This document shows, piece by piece, positions 1 to 8,162 of a stretch of DNA of 64,000 bases. This DNA is from Armatimonadota bacterium. Lineage in GTDB: Bacteria; Armatimonadota; Fimbriimonadia; Fimbriimonadales; GBS-DC. The first letter of the stretch is position 1. The number at the start of each line of letters is the position of its first letter. Under the pieces are notes generated by a model. That model had not been told where the DNA came from. It ran no database searches and worked only from the letters and a program-made list of their open reading frames with translations. The stretch spans positions 1 through 64,000 of the forward strand of contig JABWCR010000018.1 in the NCBI GenBank assembly GCA_013359125.1. The letters are read 5' to 3'. The translations under genes were made by a program, and so were the position numbers.

Positions 1-12
1 CCCCTTCTGTAT

Positions 13-45
13 CTTCCCCCCAAAATCTTCGATTTTAGGGGGAAG
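13..45. repeat. Imperfect inverted repeat (hairpin)
   Basis: The 15-nt arms at 13-27 and 31-45 are complementary except for one C/A mismatch, around a 3-nt TTC loop. It lies downstream of the PP2C gene, in the only non-coding end of the window. There is no T-run beside it on either strand, so a simple terminator is not shown. It could be a repeat element or an RNA structure. Confidence 0.55.
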
Positions 46-81
46 AATGGCCTGTACGGGAAGAGGGATCGGGCCGGGAGG

Positions 82-181
82 GCGAGCGTCCTCGCGAGCC
101 GAAAGAACGTGCCAGGCAGGAGCCTGGCGTTCCGATACAGCGGGCGTGGAGGAAGCGAAGAGGGCCGGCGGGGACGCCGGC
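82..181. repeat. Cluster of three GC-rich hairpins in the intergenic region
   Basis: Three inverted repeats sit close together. The first is 82-95 (GCGAG arms). The second is 105-132 (GAAC-2nt bulge-GCCAGGC, pairing with GCCTGGC-GTTC). The third is 164-181 (GCCGGCG/CGCCGGC with a 4-nt loop). No ORF with convincing coding content covers 1-219. The last hairpin, 39 bp past the PP2C stop, could help to terminate the minus-strand operon. The modular look suggests a dispersed intergenic repeat, but copies elsewhere cannot be seen here. Confidence 0.45.
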
Positions 182-219
182 GGTACTTTGGGGGCGCTAG
201 GCAGGCACGAGGCTTGACC

Positions 220-1044
220 TTACGATGAAAGCCCGGTCAGCTGCACGATCAGCACGGTCGCGTTGTCGCTGCCGCCGTTGGCCAGGGCGCGGTCGATCAA
301 CTTCCAGGCGGCTTCGGACGGGCCGTATTCGGTCAGCGTTTGCGCCAGTTCTGTATCCTCTATGTGTTCGTTGACCCCATCGGAGCAGAGAAGGAAGGTC
401 TCCGCGCCCGTCAACTCATAGGTTGCGACGTGAGGTTCGACGCCGGCTTGGACGCCCAGGGCTTGGTGCAGCGCGTTGCGATAGGGGTGGGTTTTGGCCT
501 GTTCCTCGGTGATCGTGCCTTGTTTGACCCATTCGTGCACGATGGTGTGGTCCTCGGTCAGCATTTCGAACGCCCCGTCCAAAAGGCGGTAGCATCGGCT
601 GTCGCCGACGTGGGCGATAATCGCTTTGTCTTGGCACAGGATGAGGGCGGTCAGCGTGGTGCCCATGCCGTTGCGAGAGGGGATGGTTTGCCCCATGCGG
701 TAAATCTGGCTGTTGGCTTCCAGCACGGCTTGTCGGGCGGCGGTTTCGGGCGATCCGGAGCCGTGATAGTATTGGTAGAGGAAGGTTTTGCAGGCCAGTT
801 CGCTCGCTATCTGTCCGGCTTCGTGCCCGCCCATGCCGTCGCACACTACAAAGACCGATCCTCGCGCCGCGAGCGCGGGCTCTTCTGTCGGAATGAAGAA
901 CTCGTACTTGTCTTCGTTGTTCTCGCGGGCTTTGCCGATGTCGGTTTTGGCGGCTATTTGGAAGATGGGCACAACGCGGAGCGGCGGCGCCTCGATCGGG
1001 TCGATCTCGGGTCGTGCAAGCTCCATGGTGATCTCTTCTGGCAT
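220..1044 (-). CDS. PP2C-family serine/threonine protein phosphatase
   Basis: This is a 274-aa metal-dependent (PPM) phosphatase that removes phosphate from Ser/Thr residues of proteins. The family motifs are in order: TDIGKARENNED near residue 35, CDGMGGH near 68, GMGTT near 126, HVGDSR near 144, CSDG and GSDNATV near the C-terminus. These supply the two-metal Asp ligands. There is no membrane segment, so the enzyme is cytoplasmic. It is the last gene of a minus-strand operon, 3 nt after the RNase J stop. No partner kinase lies in the window. The family call is firm; the substrate is unknown. Confidence 0.93.
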   Translation of the reverse strand: MPEEITMELARPEIDPIEAPPLRVVPIFQIAAKTDIGKARENNEDKYEFFIPTEEPALAARGSVFVVCDGMGGHEAGQIASELACKTFLYQYYHGSGSPETAARQAVLEANSQIYRMGQTIPSRNGMGTTLTALILCQDKAIIAHVGDSRCYRLLDGAFEMLTEDHTIVHEWVKQGTITEEQAKTHPYRNALHQALGVQAGVEPHVATYELTGAETFLLCSDGVNEHIEDTELAQTLTEYGPSEAAWKLIDRALANGGSDNATVLIVQLTGLSS

Positions 1045-1047
1045 GGG

Positions 1048-2688
1048 TTAAGCCTCGATGACGATGGGGATGACCATGGGCCGGCGGCTGAGCTTCTTTC
1101 GGCAGAAGATCTTGAGGGCGTTGGCCAGTTCGGAGCGCACGGCGTCCCAGTCGCGCTGTTCTTCTCGCACCAGTTCGTTTACCGTGGCGCGGGCGACCTC
1201 GATAGCGGCCTCTTGGTCGGTCTCGCTGTTCCAATCAAAGCCTCTCGCGATCACCTCCGGGCCGTATTGGATGCCGCCGCGCTCGGCGCTCAGCCCCACC
1301 GTAACGATCAGGATGCCGTCCTCCGCCATATGCCGCCGGTGGTGGATGACGGTTTCCGAAACGCCGTCGGGGGCGCCTTCTTCGATCAGCAGTCTTCCCG
1401 CGTGGACGGGTTCGGCCATTCGCGCGCCCTGTTCGTCAATGACAAGCCGACTGCCATTCTCAGGCACGAACATCTTTTCGGCGGCGTAGCCCATTTTTTT
1501 GGCGAGTTCCAGGTAGAGCAATTGGTGTCTGGGCTCTCCGTGCACGGGGGCGATGTATTCGGGCTTGGTGAGGGCGATCATCAGTTTCAGCTCTTCCTGT
1601 TGCGCGTGGCCAGAGACGTGCACGGGTTCGATTCGGTCGTAATAGACCTTGACGCCCAGGCGGGTGAGGCGATTGACCGTGCGCCAGACGAGGCTTTCGT
1701 TGCCGGGGATGGGCGTGGCGGCGATGATGACGCTGTCGCCCGCCTTGAGTTTGAGCTTCGAGTACTCTTCTTGCGACATGAGGGTAAGGGCCGAGAGCGG
1801 TTCGCCTTGGCTGCCGGTGGTGACGACCACGATCTCGTTGTCGGGGTAATCGTCGATGCGTTTGAAGTTGGTGTAGACGCCAGGTTTGGGCTTGATGTAG
1901 CCCAGCTCAATGGCGGCCTGCACGTTCTGCTCCATGCGCCGCCCCAGCACGAACACTTTGCGGTCGTAGACTTCGGCGACTTCGAACACTTGCTGAACGC
2001 GATGGATGTTGGAGGCGAAACTGGTTACGAGGATGCGTCCGGGGCATTCGTTGAAAAGCCAGAAGAGGGCTTCGCCGACTTTGCTTTCCGATTCGCCCCA
2101 TCCGGGTCGCTCGACATTGGTGGAGTCGCTTAGGAGCAGTTTGACGCCGTCCGCGCCGATCCGCGCCAATCGAGTCCAATCGGTGATGGCGCCGTCCACA
2201 GGTGTGTGGTCGAACTTAAAATCGCCGGTAAAGAAGACCGTGCCTTCGGGCGTGTGCACGGCGATGGCCAGCGATTCGGGGATGCTGTGCGTAACTCGCA
2301 CCGGCTCGATGCGAAAGACGCCGAGTTGGAACGGCTCGGCGGGATCGATCTCGATCAGTTCGGCTTTGACGCCCTTTTCGGCCAGTTTGTTGCGCACCAG
2401 GGCCAGCGTCATCTTAGAGCCATAGATCGGGCATGTTATCTTCTTTAGAAGGAAGGGCAGCGCGCCGGTGTGGTCTTCGTGCCCGTGGGTCAGCACGATG
2501 CCTTCGATCTCGTTTTTGCGCTCGATCAGGTAGGTGGCGTCGGGCGTTACAATGTCCACGCCGTGCATATCTTCTGTCGGGAACGATAGACCGGCGTCGA
2601 CCACTACGATGCGATCTTGGCAACGAACGACGTTCATGTTCTTGCCGATTTCGCCGCATCCGCCGAGCGGGATGAATTCAATGGCCAA
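1048..2688 (-). CDS. rnj: Ribonuclease J (metallo-beta-lactamase/beta-CASP exo-endoribonuclease)
   Basis: A 546-aa RNase J involved in mRNA decay and 5'-end RNA maturation. The zinc-binding HGHEDHTG motif is at residues 68-75. The beta-CASP region carries LLSDSTNVERPG and TTGSQGEPLSAL, and the later signature HVSGHAQQEELK is present. The length matches full-length RNase J1/J2 proteins with their C-terminal domain. Its start overlaps the end of the upstream oxygenase gene by 11 nt, so the two are probably translated together. Confidence 0.95.
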   Translation of the reverse strand: MAIEFIPLGGCGEIGKNMNVVRCQDRIVVVDAGLSFPTEDMHGVDIVTPDATYLIERKNEIEGIVLTHGHEDHTGALPFLLKKITCPIYGSKMTLALVRNKLAEKGVKAELIEIDPAEPFQLGVFRIEPVRVTHSIPESLAIAVHTPEGTVFFTGDFKFDHTPVDGAITDWTRLARIGADGVKLLLSDSTNVERPGWGESESKVGEALFWLFNECPGRILVTSFASNIHRVQQVFEVAEVYDRKVFVLGRRMEQNVQAAIELGYIKPKPGVYTNFKRIDDYPDNEIVVVTTGSQGEPLSALTLMSQEEYSKLKLKAGDSVIIAATPIPGNESLVWRTVNRLTRLGVKVYYDRIEPVHVSGHAQQEELKLMIALTKPEYIAPVHGEPRHQLLYLELAKKMGYAAEKMFVPENGSRLVIDEQGARMAEPVHAGRLLIEEGAPDGVSETVIHHRRHMAEDGILIVTVGLSAERGGIQYGPEVIARGFDWNSETDQEAAIEVARATVNELVREEQRDWDAVRSELANALKIFCRKKLSRRPMVIPIVIEA

Positions 2689-3499
2689 TGGCCGCCTCCT
2701 TGAACTGCGTTAGGTAGCGAGAGCGCGAATCGACGCCGACATCGGCATCGGCGCCAGGGTCGATCCCGTGGAGCATCGCGCCCTGGCCGCGAGAAAGGTG
2801 GGTGATTTCCGTCGGTCGGTCTTCGGGGTCGCGGACTTGGATCAGGAGCGTGGTTCGCGCTTCGTCCGATCTATTGACGCCGGAGCCGTGAATGGTCAGA
2901 TAGGTAAAGAAGAGCGCGTCGCCTGCGGACGCGGGGCAGGGGACAGCCGACTCGAGCGGGTATCGATCCACCGGCAGATGCCATCCGCCGTCAGAGTTGT
3001 GCTGCAGCGGGCCCAATTTGTGCGAGCCGGGCACAACGCGCACGCAGCCTTTCTCTTCGGTCGCTTCGTCAAAGTGGACGATGGCGGCCATCATGGTGTG
3101 CCGCTCGTGCGGAAAGAAGGGGCAATCCTGGTGCAACGGAAACGGCGCTCCCTTCTCCGGCGGTTTGACAAAGAGCTTGGCGTGATGGAGCTGGACGTTC
3201 GGTCCGATCAGTTGAGAGAAGGCTGCGGCCAGTTTCGGACTGAAAATCAGTTGCTGAAGGCTGGCCGAGTGGTATTGCGGATTGTGGCAATGGAGCAGCG
3301 CTCGCGGTTGATCGGTGATCTTTGCGCCGCTGCCCCAGCCTTCGTTGGCCGCGTTTTGAACCCTAGAAAAGAGCGCGTGAGCCTCCCGCCGCCATTCTTC
3401 GGCCTGCGCGGACGAGAAGAACCCTTTGGCTAGTACCCAGCCCTCTTCGTGGTACTGTTCGATCTGCTCGGGGCTCAAAGGCGATGGGGGTTCGGTCAT
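2678..3499 (-). CDS. Phytanoyl-CoA dioxygenase (PhyH) family protein
   Basis: A 273-aa Fe(II)/2-oxoglutarate-dependent oxygenase of the PhyH superfamily. The iron ligands His123 and Asp125 are in LHQDCPFFP. A distal His (IHGSGVNRS) and an Arg (EARTTLL) that binds 2-oxoglutarate follow. The sequence VRVVPGSHKLGP is typical of the family. It is cytoplasmic with no signal peptide. It heads the operon with RNase J and PP2C, and a TATAAT box lies 14 nt upstream of its ATG. The substrate cannot be deduced; the family includes halogenases and small-metabolite hydroxylases. Confidence 0.85.
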   Translation of the reverse strand: MTEPPSPLSPEQIEQYHEEGWVLAKGFFSSAQAEEWRREAHALFSRVQNAANEGWGSGAKITDQPRALLHCHNPQYHSASLQQLIFSPKLAAAFSQLIGPNVQLHHAKLFVKPPEKGAPFPLHQDCPFFPHERHTMMAAIVHFDEATEEKGCVRVVPGSHKLGPLQHNSDGGWHLPVDRYPLESAVPCPASAGDALFFTYLTIHGSGVNRSDEARTTLLIQVRDPEDRPTEITHLSRGQGAMLHGIDPGADADVGVDSRSRYLTQFKEAAIGH

Positions 3500-3513
3500 G
3501 TTTGAGGTCCCCT

Positions 3514-3519
3514 ATTATA
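3514..3519 (-). promoter_or_regulatory. -10 box of the phyH-rnj-PP2C operon
   Basis: TATAAT on the minus strand, ending 14 nt before the ATG at 3499, within the last codons of the ubiD-like gene. It predicts a leader of only about 8 nt without a Shine-Dalgarno. Confidence 0.55.
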
Positions 3520-4993
3520 GACCAAGCCGATCCCAGATCGAATCGATGCGACTTTTGACTTCGGGCGACATTGTGATCACGTCCGGCCATTCGCGCTGAA
3601 AGCCCTCTCCAGGCCATTTGTGCGTGGCGTCCAGGCCCAGCTTGCCGCCCAAACCCATGATGGGGCTAGTGTGATCGAGCACGTCGACCGGCCCCTTCAC
3701 GATGCAGGAGTCGCGGGCAGGATCGACGTTCGCGCCCAGCCGCCAGATCGCCTCGTTCAGATCCTGCACGTTCACGTCCTCGTCAAAGACGAAAATGAAC
3801 TTGCTGAACATCAACTGCCCCAACCCCCACAGCCCGTGCATCACCTTAAAGGCGTGCCCCGGATACCGCTTTTTGATAGAGACCAAGCAGACGTTGTGAA
3901 AGCAGCCGTGCACGGGCAGGTGCATGTCGATGATCTCGGGCATGGTGGTTTTGACCAAGGGCAGGAAGATGCGTTCGACCGCTTTGCCGATCCAGCCGTC
4001 CTCCATGGGCGGGATGCCGACGATGGTGGCGGGATAGACCGGCTTCGCTCGATGCGTTACCGCCGTTATGTGAAATACGGGGTACTCATCGGCGAGGCTG
4101 TAGTATCCCGTGTGGTCGCCGAACGGGCCTTCGGTGCATCGCTCGCCGGGGTTGACGATGCCTTCGATCACGATCTCGGCGTCGGCGGGCACCATCAGAT
4201 CGACGGTTTTCGCCTTGACCATTTGGACGGGCTTTTTTCGGACAAATCCGGCGAACATCAGCTCGTCGATGGCGGGCGGCAAGGGTGCGACGGCGGCGAA
4301 AGTAAGAGCCGGATCGCCTCCGAGGGCGACGGCGACATGGATCGGTTGATTGCGCTCTTCGGCGCGGCGATAATGCTCGGCGCCCACCTTGTGCGCCTGC
4401 CAATGCATGGCGGTTTTGGCCTTTTCCAACACCTGAATCCGGTACATCCCGACGTTGCGCTTGCCGGTGTTGGGATCGTGCGTGAAGACCAAGGGCAGGG
4501 TGATATAGCGCCCGCCGTCCAGCGGCCAGCAGTGCAGGTGGGGGAACTCGAAAAGGTCGATCTGATCGCCCGTCTTGACGACCTCTTGAGAGATCGCCGA
4601 AGTCAGCAACTCGGGCGGCAACGACTTGGCGACGTTGAAGAGTTTGCCCAATTGAGGCAGGACTTGGGGGATGGAGAGCGCTTTGCCGAGGAGGCCTGGC
4701 CGCGGCTCGGGCAGCTCCGGCTTTAGCAGGTCGTCGATTTCCGCTGCGATCTCTTCAAAGTCGTCTACGCCCAAGGCCATGCTCATGCGCCGCCTGGAGC
4801 CAAAGGCGTTGATGCAAAGCGGGTATTGCGACCCGACGGGATTTTCGATCAGCAGCGCCGGCCCGTCGCTCTTCATCGCGCGGTCGGCCACTTCGGTGAT
4901 TTCGAGATAGGGATCGAGGGGATGGGTTATGCGTTTGAGTTCGCCCTCTTGCTCCAAGCGCGCCAAGAATTGCTGATAGTCGGAATAAGCCAT
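3515..4993 (-). CDS. UbiD-family prenylated-FMN decarboxylase
   Basis: A 492-aa UbiD/menaquinone-type (MqnP/UbiD) decarboxylase using prenylated FMN to decarboxylate unsaturated or aromatic acids. Family marks are MYRIQVLEKAKTAMHW, the GPFGDHTGYY motif with its catalytic-region Glu/Asp, and TVGIPP-like and LGANVDPARD segments; full length for UbiD. No UbiX (flavin prenyltransferase) is in the window. A 4-hydroxybenzoate-type or futalosine-pathway substrate is possible but not shown. It is a single-gene unit with its own leaderless-type promoter just upstream. Confidence 0.9.
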   Translation of the reverse strand: MAYSDYQQFLARLEQEGELKRITHPLDPYLEITEVADRAMKSDGPALLIENPVGSQYPLCINAFGSRRRMSMALGVDDFEEIAAEIDDLLKPELPEPRPGLLGKALSIPQVLPQLGKLFNVAKSLPPELLTSAISQEVVKTGDQIDLFEFPHLHCWPLDGGRYITLPLVFTHDPNTGKRNVGMYRIQVLEKAKTAMHWQAHKVGAEHYRRAEERNQPIHVAVALGGDPALTFAAVAPLPPAIDELMFAGFVRKKPVQMVKAKTVDLMVPADAEIVIEGIVNPGERCTEGPFGDHTGYYSLADEYPVFHITAVTHRAKPVYPATIVGIPPMEDGWIGKAVERIFLPLVKTTMPEIIDMHLPVHGCFHNVCLVSIKKRYPGHAFKVMHGLWGLGQLMFSKFIFVFDEDVNVQDLNEAIWRLGANVDPARDSCIVKGPVDVLDHTSPIMGLGGKLGLDATHKWPGEGFQREWPDVITMSPEVKSRIDSIWDRLGL

Positions 4994-5000
4994 CGGGCAG

Positions 5001-5016
5001 AGTCTACCTGCCAGGG
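5001..5016 (-). promoter_or_regulatory. Leaderless promoter of the ubiD-family gene, with CCTGNCAGG element
   Basis: Read on the minus strand this is CCCTGGCAGGTAGACT. The -10-like TAGACT (5001-5006) ends 7 nt before the ATG at 4993, leaving no room for a ribosome-binding site. The CCTG-N-CAGG palindrome directly upstream recurs at fdsB and ftsY. Confidence 0.65.
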
Positions 5017-5018
5017 CT

Positions 5019-6656
5019 TTATGGGATTAGGGTTACCGGCGCGATGCGCTGGGCGGTGTCGAATCCGCCGAGCCGCATCAGGTGGGGGATGTTGCAGCGC
5101 TTGACGAGCTCTTCCGGGCTTCCGTTGCCGACTCCGACAAAGCGCGAGGGCAGCAGGCGCTCGAAGCCGACCGCGCCGATCAGGGCGCAGACCGCGTCCT
5201 CGCCTTCGGCCAGGACGCCGACTTCGCGATCGCCGTGCTCGGCCGATAGAAAGCGCAGAACGGCATGAACGGCGCGCGCTTTGTGCGCGGCGGGCGTCCA
5301 GTTGTAGGCGTCGTAATATTTGGAGGGTTGGACGGGAGGGGCGTGGAACTCCAGAACTCGGTAGATCGCGGCGTTCCGGGGTCGCATGCCCCCGATTGCG
5401 AGCGCCATTCTTTCGGCCAGGGCGCCGCCGGGTTCCCTTTCGCAGATGAGGACGGGGGCGCCGGGCCGGTCGTCGGCGACGACGATGATTCGCCGCCCTT
5501 CTTTGTGCATGGAGGCGCCCACGCCTGCGCCGACCAGGGCTCGAAAGGCGGCTCTGCCGTCTCTGCCGGCGTTGGGTTGCTCGCGGGCTCGGATGTTGGC
5601 GCGAGCGGCTTCCATTTTCCACTGTTCGAAGGCTTGATCGACCGACGAAACTCCAGCTGGACGCCGGAAGTCGTCCTTCCACACTCGATAAGCGCTCAGT
5701 TCAAACTCCGGCTCCTTGTCGATAAAGGGCTGATCGGGCGGGCCGAACTGCTTTGTAAGGAATTGATAGTAGGCGGCGCGGGCGGGCGGGCCGAACTGAT
5801 GGCCTTCGTCGCAATGCGCATGGGCGAAGTTGGCCTCGGCGCCCAGAGTGCGGTAGACGGCGCGCGCCATGGGGACGATCTCCTTGGGGTTGTCCTTCGT
5901 CCAGTCGCCTGTGTCCGAGATCAGGAGCATTGGTCTAGGCGCGGCGAGCGCGGCGATCTCTCCGTTGCCGGCGAAGGTTCTTAAGGACGGCGCGTTTTCG
6001 CAAATGCATCCGCCCTGCATATGGGCCGAGACCATCTTGACGGGCACGCTGAGGGAGAGCCGCTCCTCGATGGCGGCCAGGATGAAGGTTTGCGTGCCGC
6101 CTCCCGAGATTCCGCTCATGCCGACGCGCTTGGGATCGACGTTGGGCAGCGAAAGGACAAAGTCCAGCGCGCGGCGCGAGTGCAGGGTCTGGAGCGCCAT
6201 CTGGCTGAAGCCATAGAGCTTCTGTAGGTCGCTCGCTTCCCAATTGTGCGGAATCTGGTCGCAATCGTTGTATCCGACCATATCCCAAGCGAAGACGATA
6301 TAGCCCGATCGGGCTAGCGTTTCGGCGCGGATCAGGTCGGCCTTGTTCAGGCGGCCTTCCTGAAAGTGGCCGTGCGCTTGGAGCATGGCGGGCCGTTTGC
6401 CGTTTTTTTTGGGCAGCCAGAGGCTGCCGGTTACGAACAGTCCTGCGAGGCTCTCGATGGCGACCCGCTCGAGCGTATAGTCGGCGGTTTCGCCAGCGGT
6501 CTGGCGCATGGGCGCTCGATAGTCGCGGTCGAGCATGGGGAAAAGGCTCGTCGCCAAGCCCGTTTGCGTTTTGAGGATTCGGGCGCGGGAGACCCACTCG
6601 GCCTTGTTGCTCGGCGGCAGAGGGATCATAGGCGTTTCGAGCGTTCTGGGTTGCAC
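5019..6656 (-). CDS. Alpha/beta-hydrolase, acetylxylan-esterase-like
   Basis: A 545-aa alpha/beta-hydrolase resembling large carbohydrate/acetyl esterases. The nucleophile elbow is GISGGG. The likely acid is in SDTGDWT and the histidine is in DEGHQFGPP, so a catalytic triad is visible. AHGHFQEGR and AWDMVGYNDCDQ resemble oxyanion-region sequences of the same family. The second half (about residues 330-545) is a separate Rossmann-like region of unclear role. No signal peptide is evident. The start is GTG at 6656; ATG at 6629 is an alternative. The esterase substrate is not deducible. Confidence 0.78.
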   Translation of the reverse strand: MQPRTLETPMIPLPPSNKAEWVSRARILKTQTGLATSLFPMLDRDYRAPMRQTAGETADYTLERVAIESLAGLFVTGSLWLPKKNGKRPAMLQAHGHFQEGRLNKADLIRAETLARSGYIVFAWDMVGYNDCDQIPHNWEASDLQKLYGFSQMALQTLHSRRALDFVLSLPNVDPKRVGMSGISGGGTQTFILAAIEERLSLSVPVKMVSAHMQGGCICENAPSLRTFAGNGEIAALAAPRPMLLISDTGDWTKDNPKEIVPMARAVYRTLGAEANFAHAHCDEGHQFGPPARAAYYQFLTKQFGPPDQPFIDKEPEFELSAYRVWKDDFRRPAGVSSVDQAFEQWKMEAARANIRAREQPNAGRDGRAAFRALVGAGVGASMHKEGRRIIVVADDRPGAPVLICEREPGGALAERMALAIGGMRPRNAAIYRVLEFHAPPVQPSKYYDAYNWTPAAHKARAVHAVLRFLSAEHGDREVGVLAEGEDAVCALIGAVGFERLLPSRFVGVGNGSPEELVKRCNIPHLMRLGGFDTAQRIAPVTLIP

Positions 6657-6698
6657 GTTCTAAGGTTCACCTACGGGGTCTGTGAATCCTTCCTCGCT

Positions 6699-6706
6699 GG
6701 TATAAT
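6699..6706 (+). promoter_or_regulatory. Leaderless promoter of the superoxide dismutase gene
   Basis: GGTATAAT, a perfect -10 hexamer (6701-6706), ends 7 nt before the GTG start at 6714. No Shine-Dalgarno can fit. Confidence 0.7.
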
Positions 6707-6713
6707 TGTGGGC

Positions 6714-7436
6714 GTGAGCCACGAACCGCAGCTAACGCGTCGAGGTTTCCTCGCGATATCTGGATTGCTGGCTGTTGGCGCCCTCGGCTCACCAACCGCA
6801 CATGGGAGGTCTCATCATATGCCCGACATCGTTCAGGTAACTGCAAAGCCTCTGCCCGAGAAGATCTTTGATACCGAAAAGGTCGGCATCTCGCGCAAGA
6901 CTCACGAAGAGCATCATAAGCTTTACCAAGGATACGTCAACAAGACCAACGAGATTCGCAAGGCTTTGTCCGAATTGACCAGCGACGACTTTGGCAAGGC
7001 GAATCAGTCGTACAGTCTGATTCGCTCGCTCAAGGTGGATTACACGTTCGCTTTGGGCGGCGTCAAGAACCACGAGCTTTACTTTGACAATCTGGGCGGC
7101 GGCACGAGCGAGCCCAGCGCCGAGCTGAACGCGGCGATCGTAAAGGCCTTTGGTTCGTTCGATCGTTGGGCAGCCGATCTGAAGGCGACGGGCATTGCCG
7201 CGCGCGGATGGGTGTGGCTGGGCTACGATCACGAGGATGGCAGCCTGTTCAACTACATTGGCGACGCGCAAAACACGTTTCCTATTTGGAACGCCTCGGC
7301 CCTGTTGGCAATGGATACCTATGAGCACGCCTACTATCTGGACTTTCAGACGGCTCGCGCAAAGTATTTGGACGCTTTCGTCCAGATGATCGATTGGCAG
7401 ACGGTGAACGCTCGGTTTGCCAACGCTCGAAAGTAG
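6714..7436 (+). CDS. sod: Superoxide dismutase (Fe/Mn), Tat-exported
   Basis: A 240-aa Fe/Mn superoxide dismutase that converts superoxide to oxygen and peroxide. Metal-ligand regions are visible: HEEHHKLY, a second His in KNHELYFDNLGG, and the family signature DTYEHAYYLDFQ with its Asp and His. The first 28 residues form a twin-arginine signal (TRRGFLAISGLLAVGALG), which places the enzyme in the periplasm. The start is GTG at 6714, because it captures the whole Tat signal and sits 7 nt after a TATAAT box. A terminator follows. Iron versus manganese use cannot be told from the sequence. Confidence 0.93.
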   Translation: MSHEPQLTRRGFLAISGLLAVGALGSPTAHGRSHHMPDIVQVTAKPLPEKIFDTEKVGISRKTHEEHHKLYQGYVNKTNEIRKALSELTSDDFGKANQSYSLIRSLKVDYTFALGGVKNHELYFDNLGGGTSEPSAELNAAIVKAFGSFDRWAADLKATGIAARGWVWLGYDHEDGSLFNYIGDAQNTFPIWNASALLAMDTYEHAYYLDFQTARAKYLDAFVQMIDWQTVNARFANARK

Positions 7437-7460
7437 GTTTTTGGCCGTTCTGCTCGGTTT

Positions 7461-7490
7461 AGAGGCGTCCGCACAGCGGGCGCCTCTTTG
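7461..7490 (+). terminator. Rho-independent terminator after sod
   Basis: A 12-bp stem (7461-7472 with 7476-7487, one T-G pair, ACA loop) followed by TTTG. It lies 24 nt past the sod stop codon. Confidence 0.75.
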
Positions 7491-7495
7491 TTACC

Positions 7496-7503
7496 GGTAC
7501 AAT
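7496..7503 (+). promoter_or_regulatory. -10 box upstream of the small membrane-protein pair
   Basis: GGTACAAT, 17 nt before the ATG at 7521, immediately after the sod terminator. A GGGG run at 7511-7514 could act as a weak ribosome-binding site. Confidence 0.5.
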
Positions 7504-7520
7504 ATCCCTTGGGGAATCGC

Positions 7521-7808
7521 ATGTTTGAAGATTTGGTGCCGTTGGTAGCCGTCGTTCTGATCTTTGGGCCGGTGCTCTTCAATAGTTGGGCAAGGCACAG
7601 GAGGGAGATGGCCCAGATTCAGGCTGCGAACGTTAAGGCGAATGAGACGGACAGGGCCGAGATCGAGCGGCTGCGAAGGGAATTGGCCGAGTTGAGACAG
7701 ACCTCTACGGAGTTCGATTTGAGCCTTCAGGACAACATGGAGCAGCTTCGGCAGCGGTTGGAGCATTTGGAAGGTCAGCGGGCCAGCGTCGAGAATAGGT
7801 TGCCATAA
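7521..7808 (+). CDS. Small membrane-anchored coiled-coil protein
   Basis: A 95-aa protein with one N-terminal transmembrane helix (about residues 4-22, DLVPLVAVVLIFGPVLF). A charged heptad-rich coiled coil follows to the end (ERLRRELAELRQTS, then LRQRLEHLEGQ). It is not assigned to a named family; the layout is loosely like PspB. It is clearly paralogous to the next gene: both carry ELRQTS-x-EFD-x-S and an NM(E)-x-x-x-x-RL segment. ATG 7521 was chosen over an upstream codon because it directly precedes the membrane helix. Confidence 0.72.
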   Translation: MFEDLVPLVAVVLIFGPVLFNSWARHRREMAQIQAANVKANETDRAEIERLRRELAELRQTSTEFDLSLQDNMEQLRQRLEHLEGQRASVENRLP

Positions 7809-7814
7809 CGAAAC

Positions 7815-8159
7815 ATGGGATGCGAGATTGGCACGGTCATCATCGTCGGCATCGTTTTTGGCTCGATATTCGGCTCGCAAATCATCAGCGCCTACTTCAA
7901 CAGTCGGGCCAAGATGCTGGAATTGGACGTGCGCCGGCGCGAATTGGAGGCGCAGTCGGGCTTGAAGGGCGACAAGAGCCTGGGACGGGACGCCAAATCA
8001 GTTTTAGAGCAGATTCAAAGAGAGTTGAGCGAACTGCGCCAGACATCGGGCGAGTTTGACATGAGCATCAACGCGAACATGGAGCACATTCAGGAGCGAT
8101 TGCGCGACATGGAGCGCCGGATGCAAGAGATCGAACAGCAACAGCAGTTGAGGGGTTAG
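7815..8159 (+). CDS. Small membrane-anchored coiled-coil protein, paralog of the preceding gene
   Basis: A 114-aa protein built like its neighbour: a membrane helix at about residues 5-25, then a long coiled coil (SELRQTSGEFDMSINANMEHIQERL, shown here in parts: SELRQTSGEFDMS and NMEHIQERLRDMERR) and a Gln-rich tail. It starts 6 nt after the first gene stops and ends 3 nt before the tryptophanase-like gene, so all three are probably co-transcribed. A tandem duplication is the simplest origin. Function is unknown; hetero-oligomerisation through the coiled coils is inference. Confidence 0.72.
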   Translation: MGCEIGTVIIVGIVFGSIFGSQIISAYFNSRAKMLELDVRRRELEAQSGLKGDKSLGRDAKSVLEQIQRELSELRQTSGEFDMSINANMEHIQERLRDMERRMQEIEQQQQLRG

Positions 8160-8162
8160 GCG

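Noticed and set aside
416-1234. 272-aa Arg-rich minus-strand ORF overlapping the PP2C gene
   Set aside because: It is an Arg/Pro-rich out-of-frame translation of PP2C and RNase J sequence.
340-2133. Long plus-strand ORF (597 aa) opposite the PP2C and RNase J genes
   Set aside because: It is the antisense shadow of two well-conserved genes. Its composition is low-complexity and it has no recognisable domain or ribosome-binding site.
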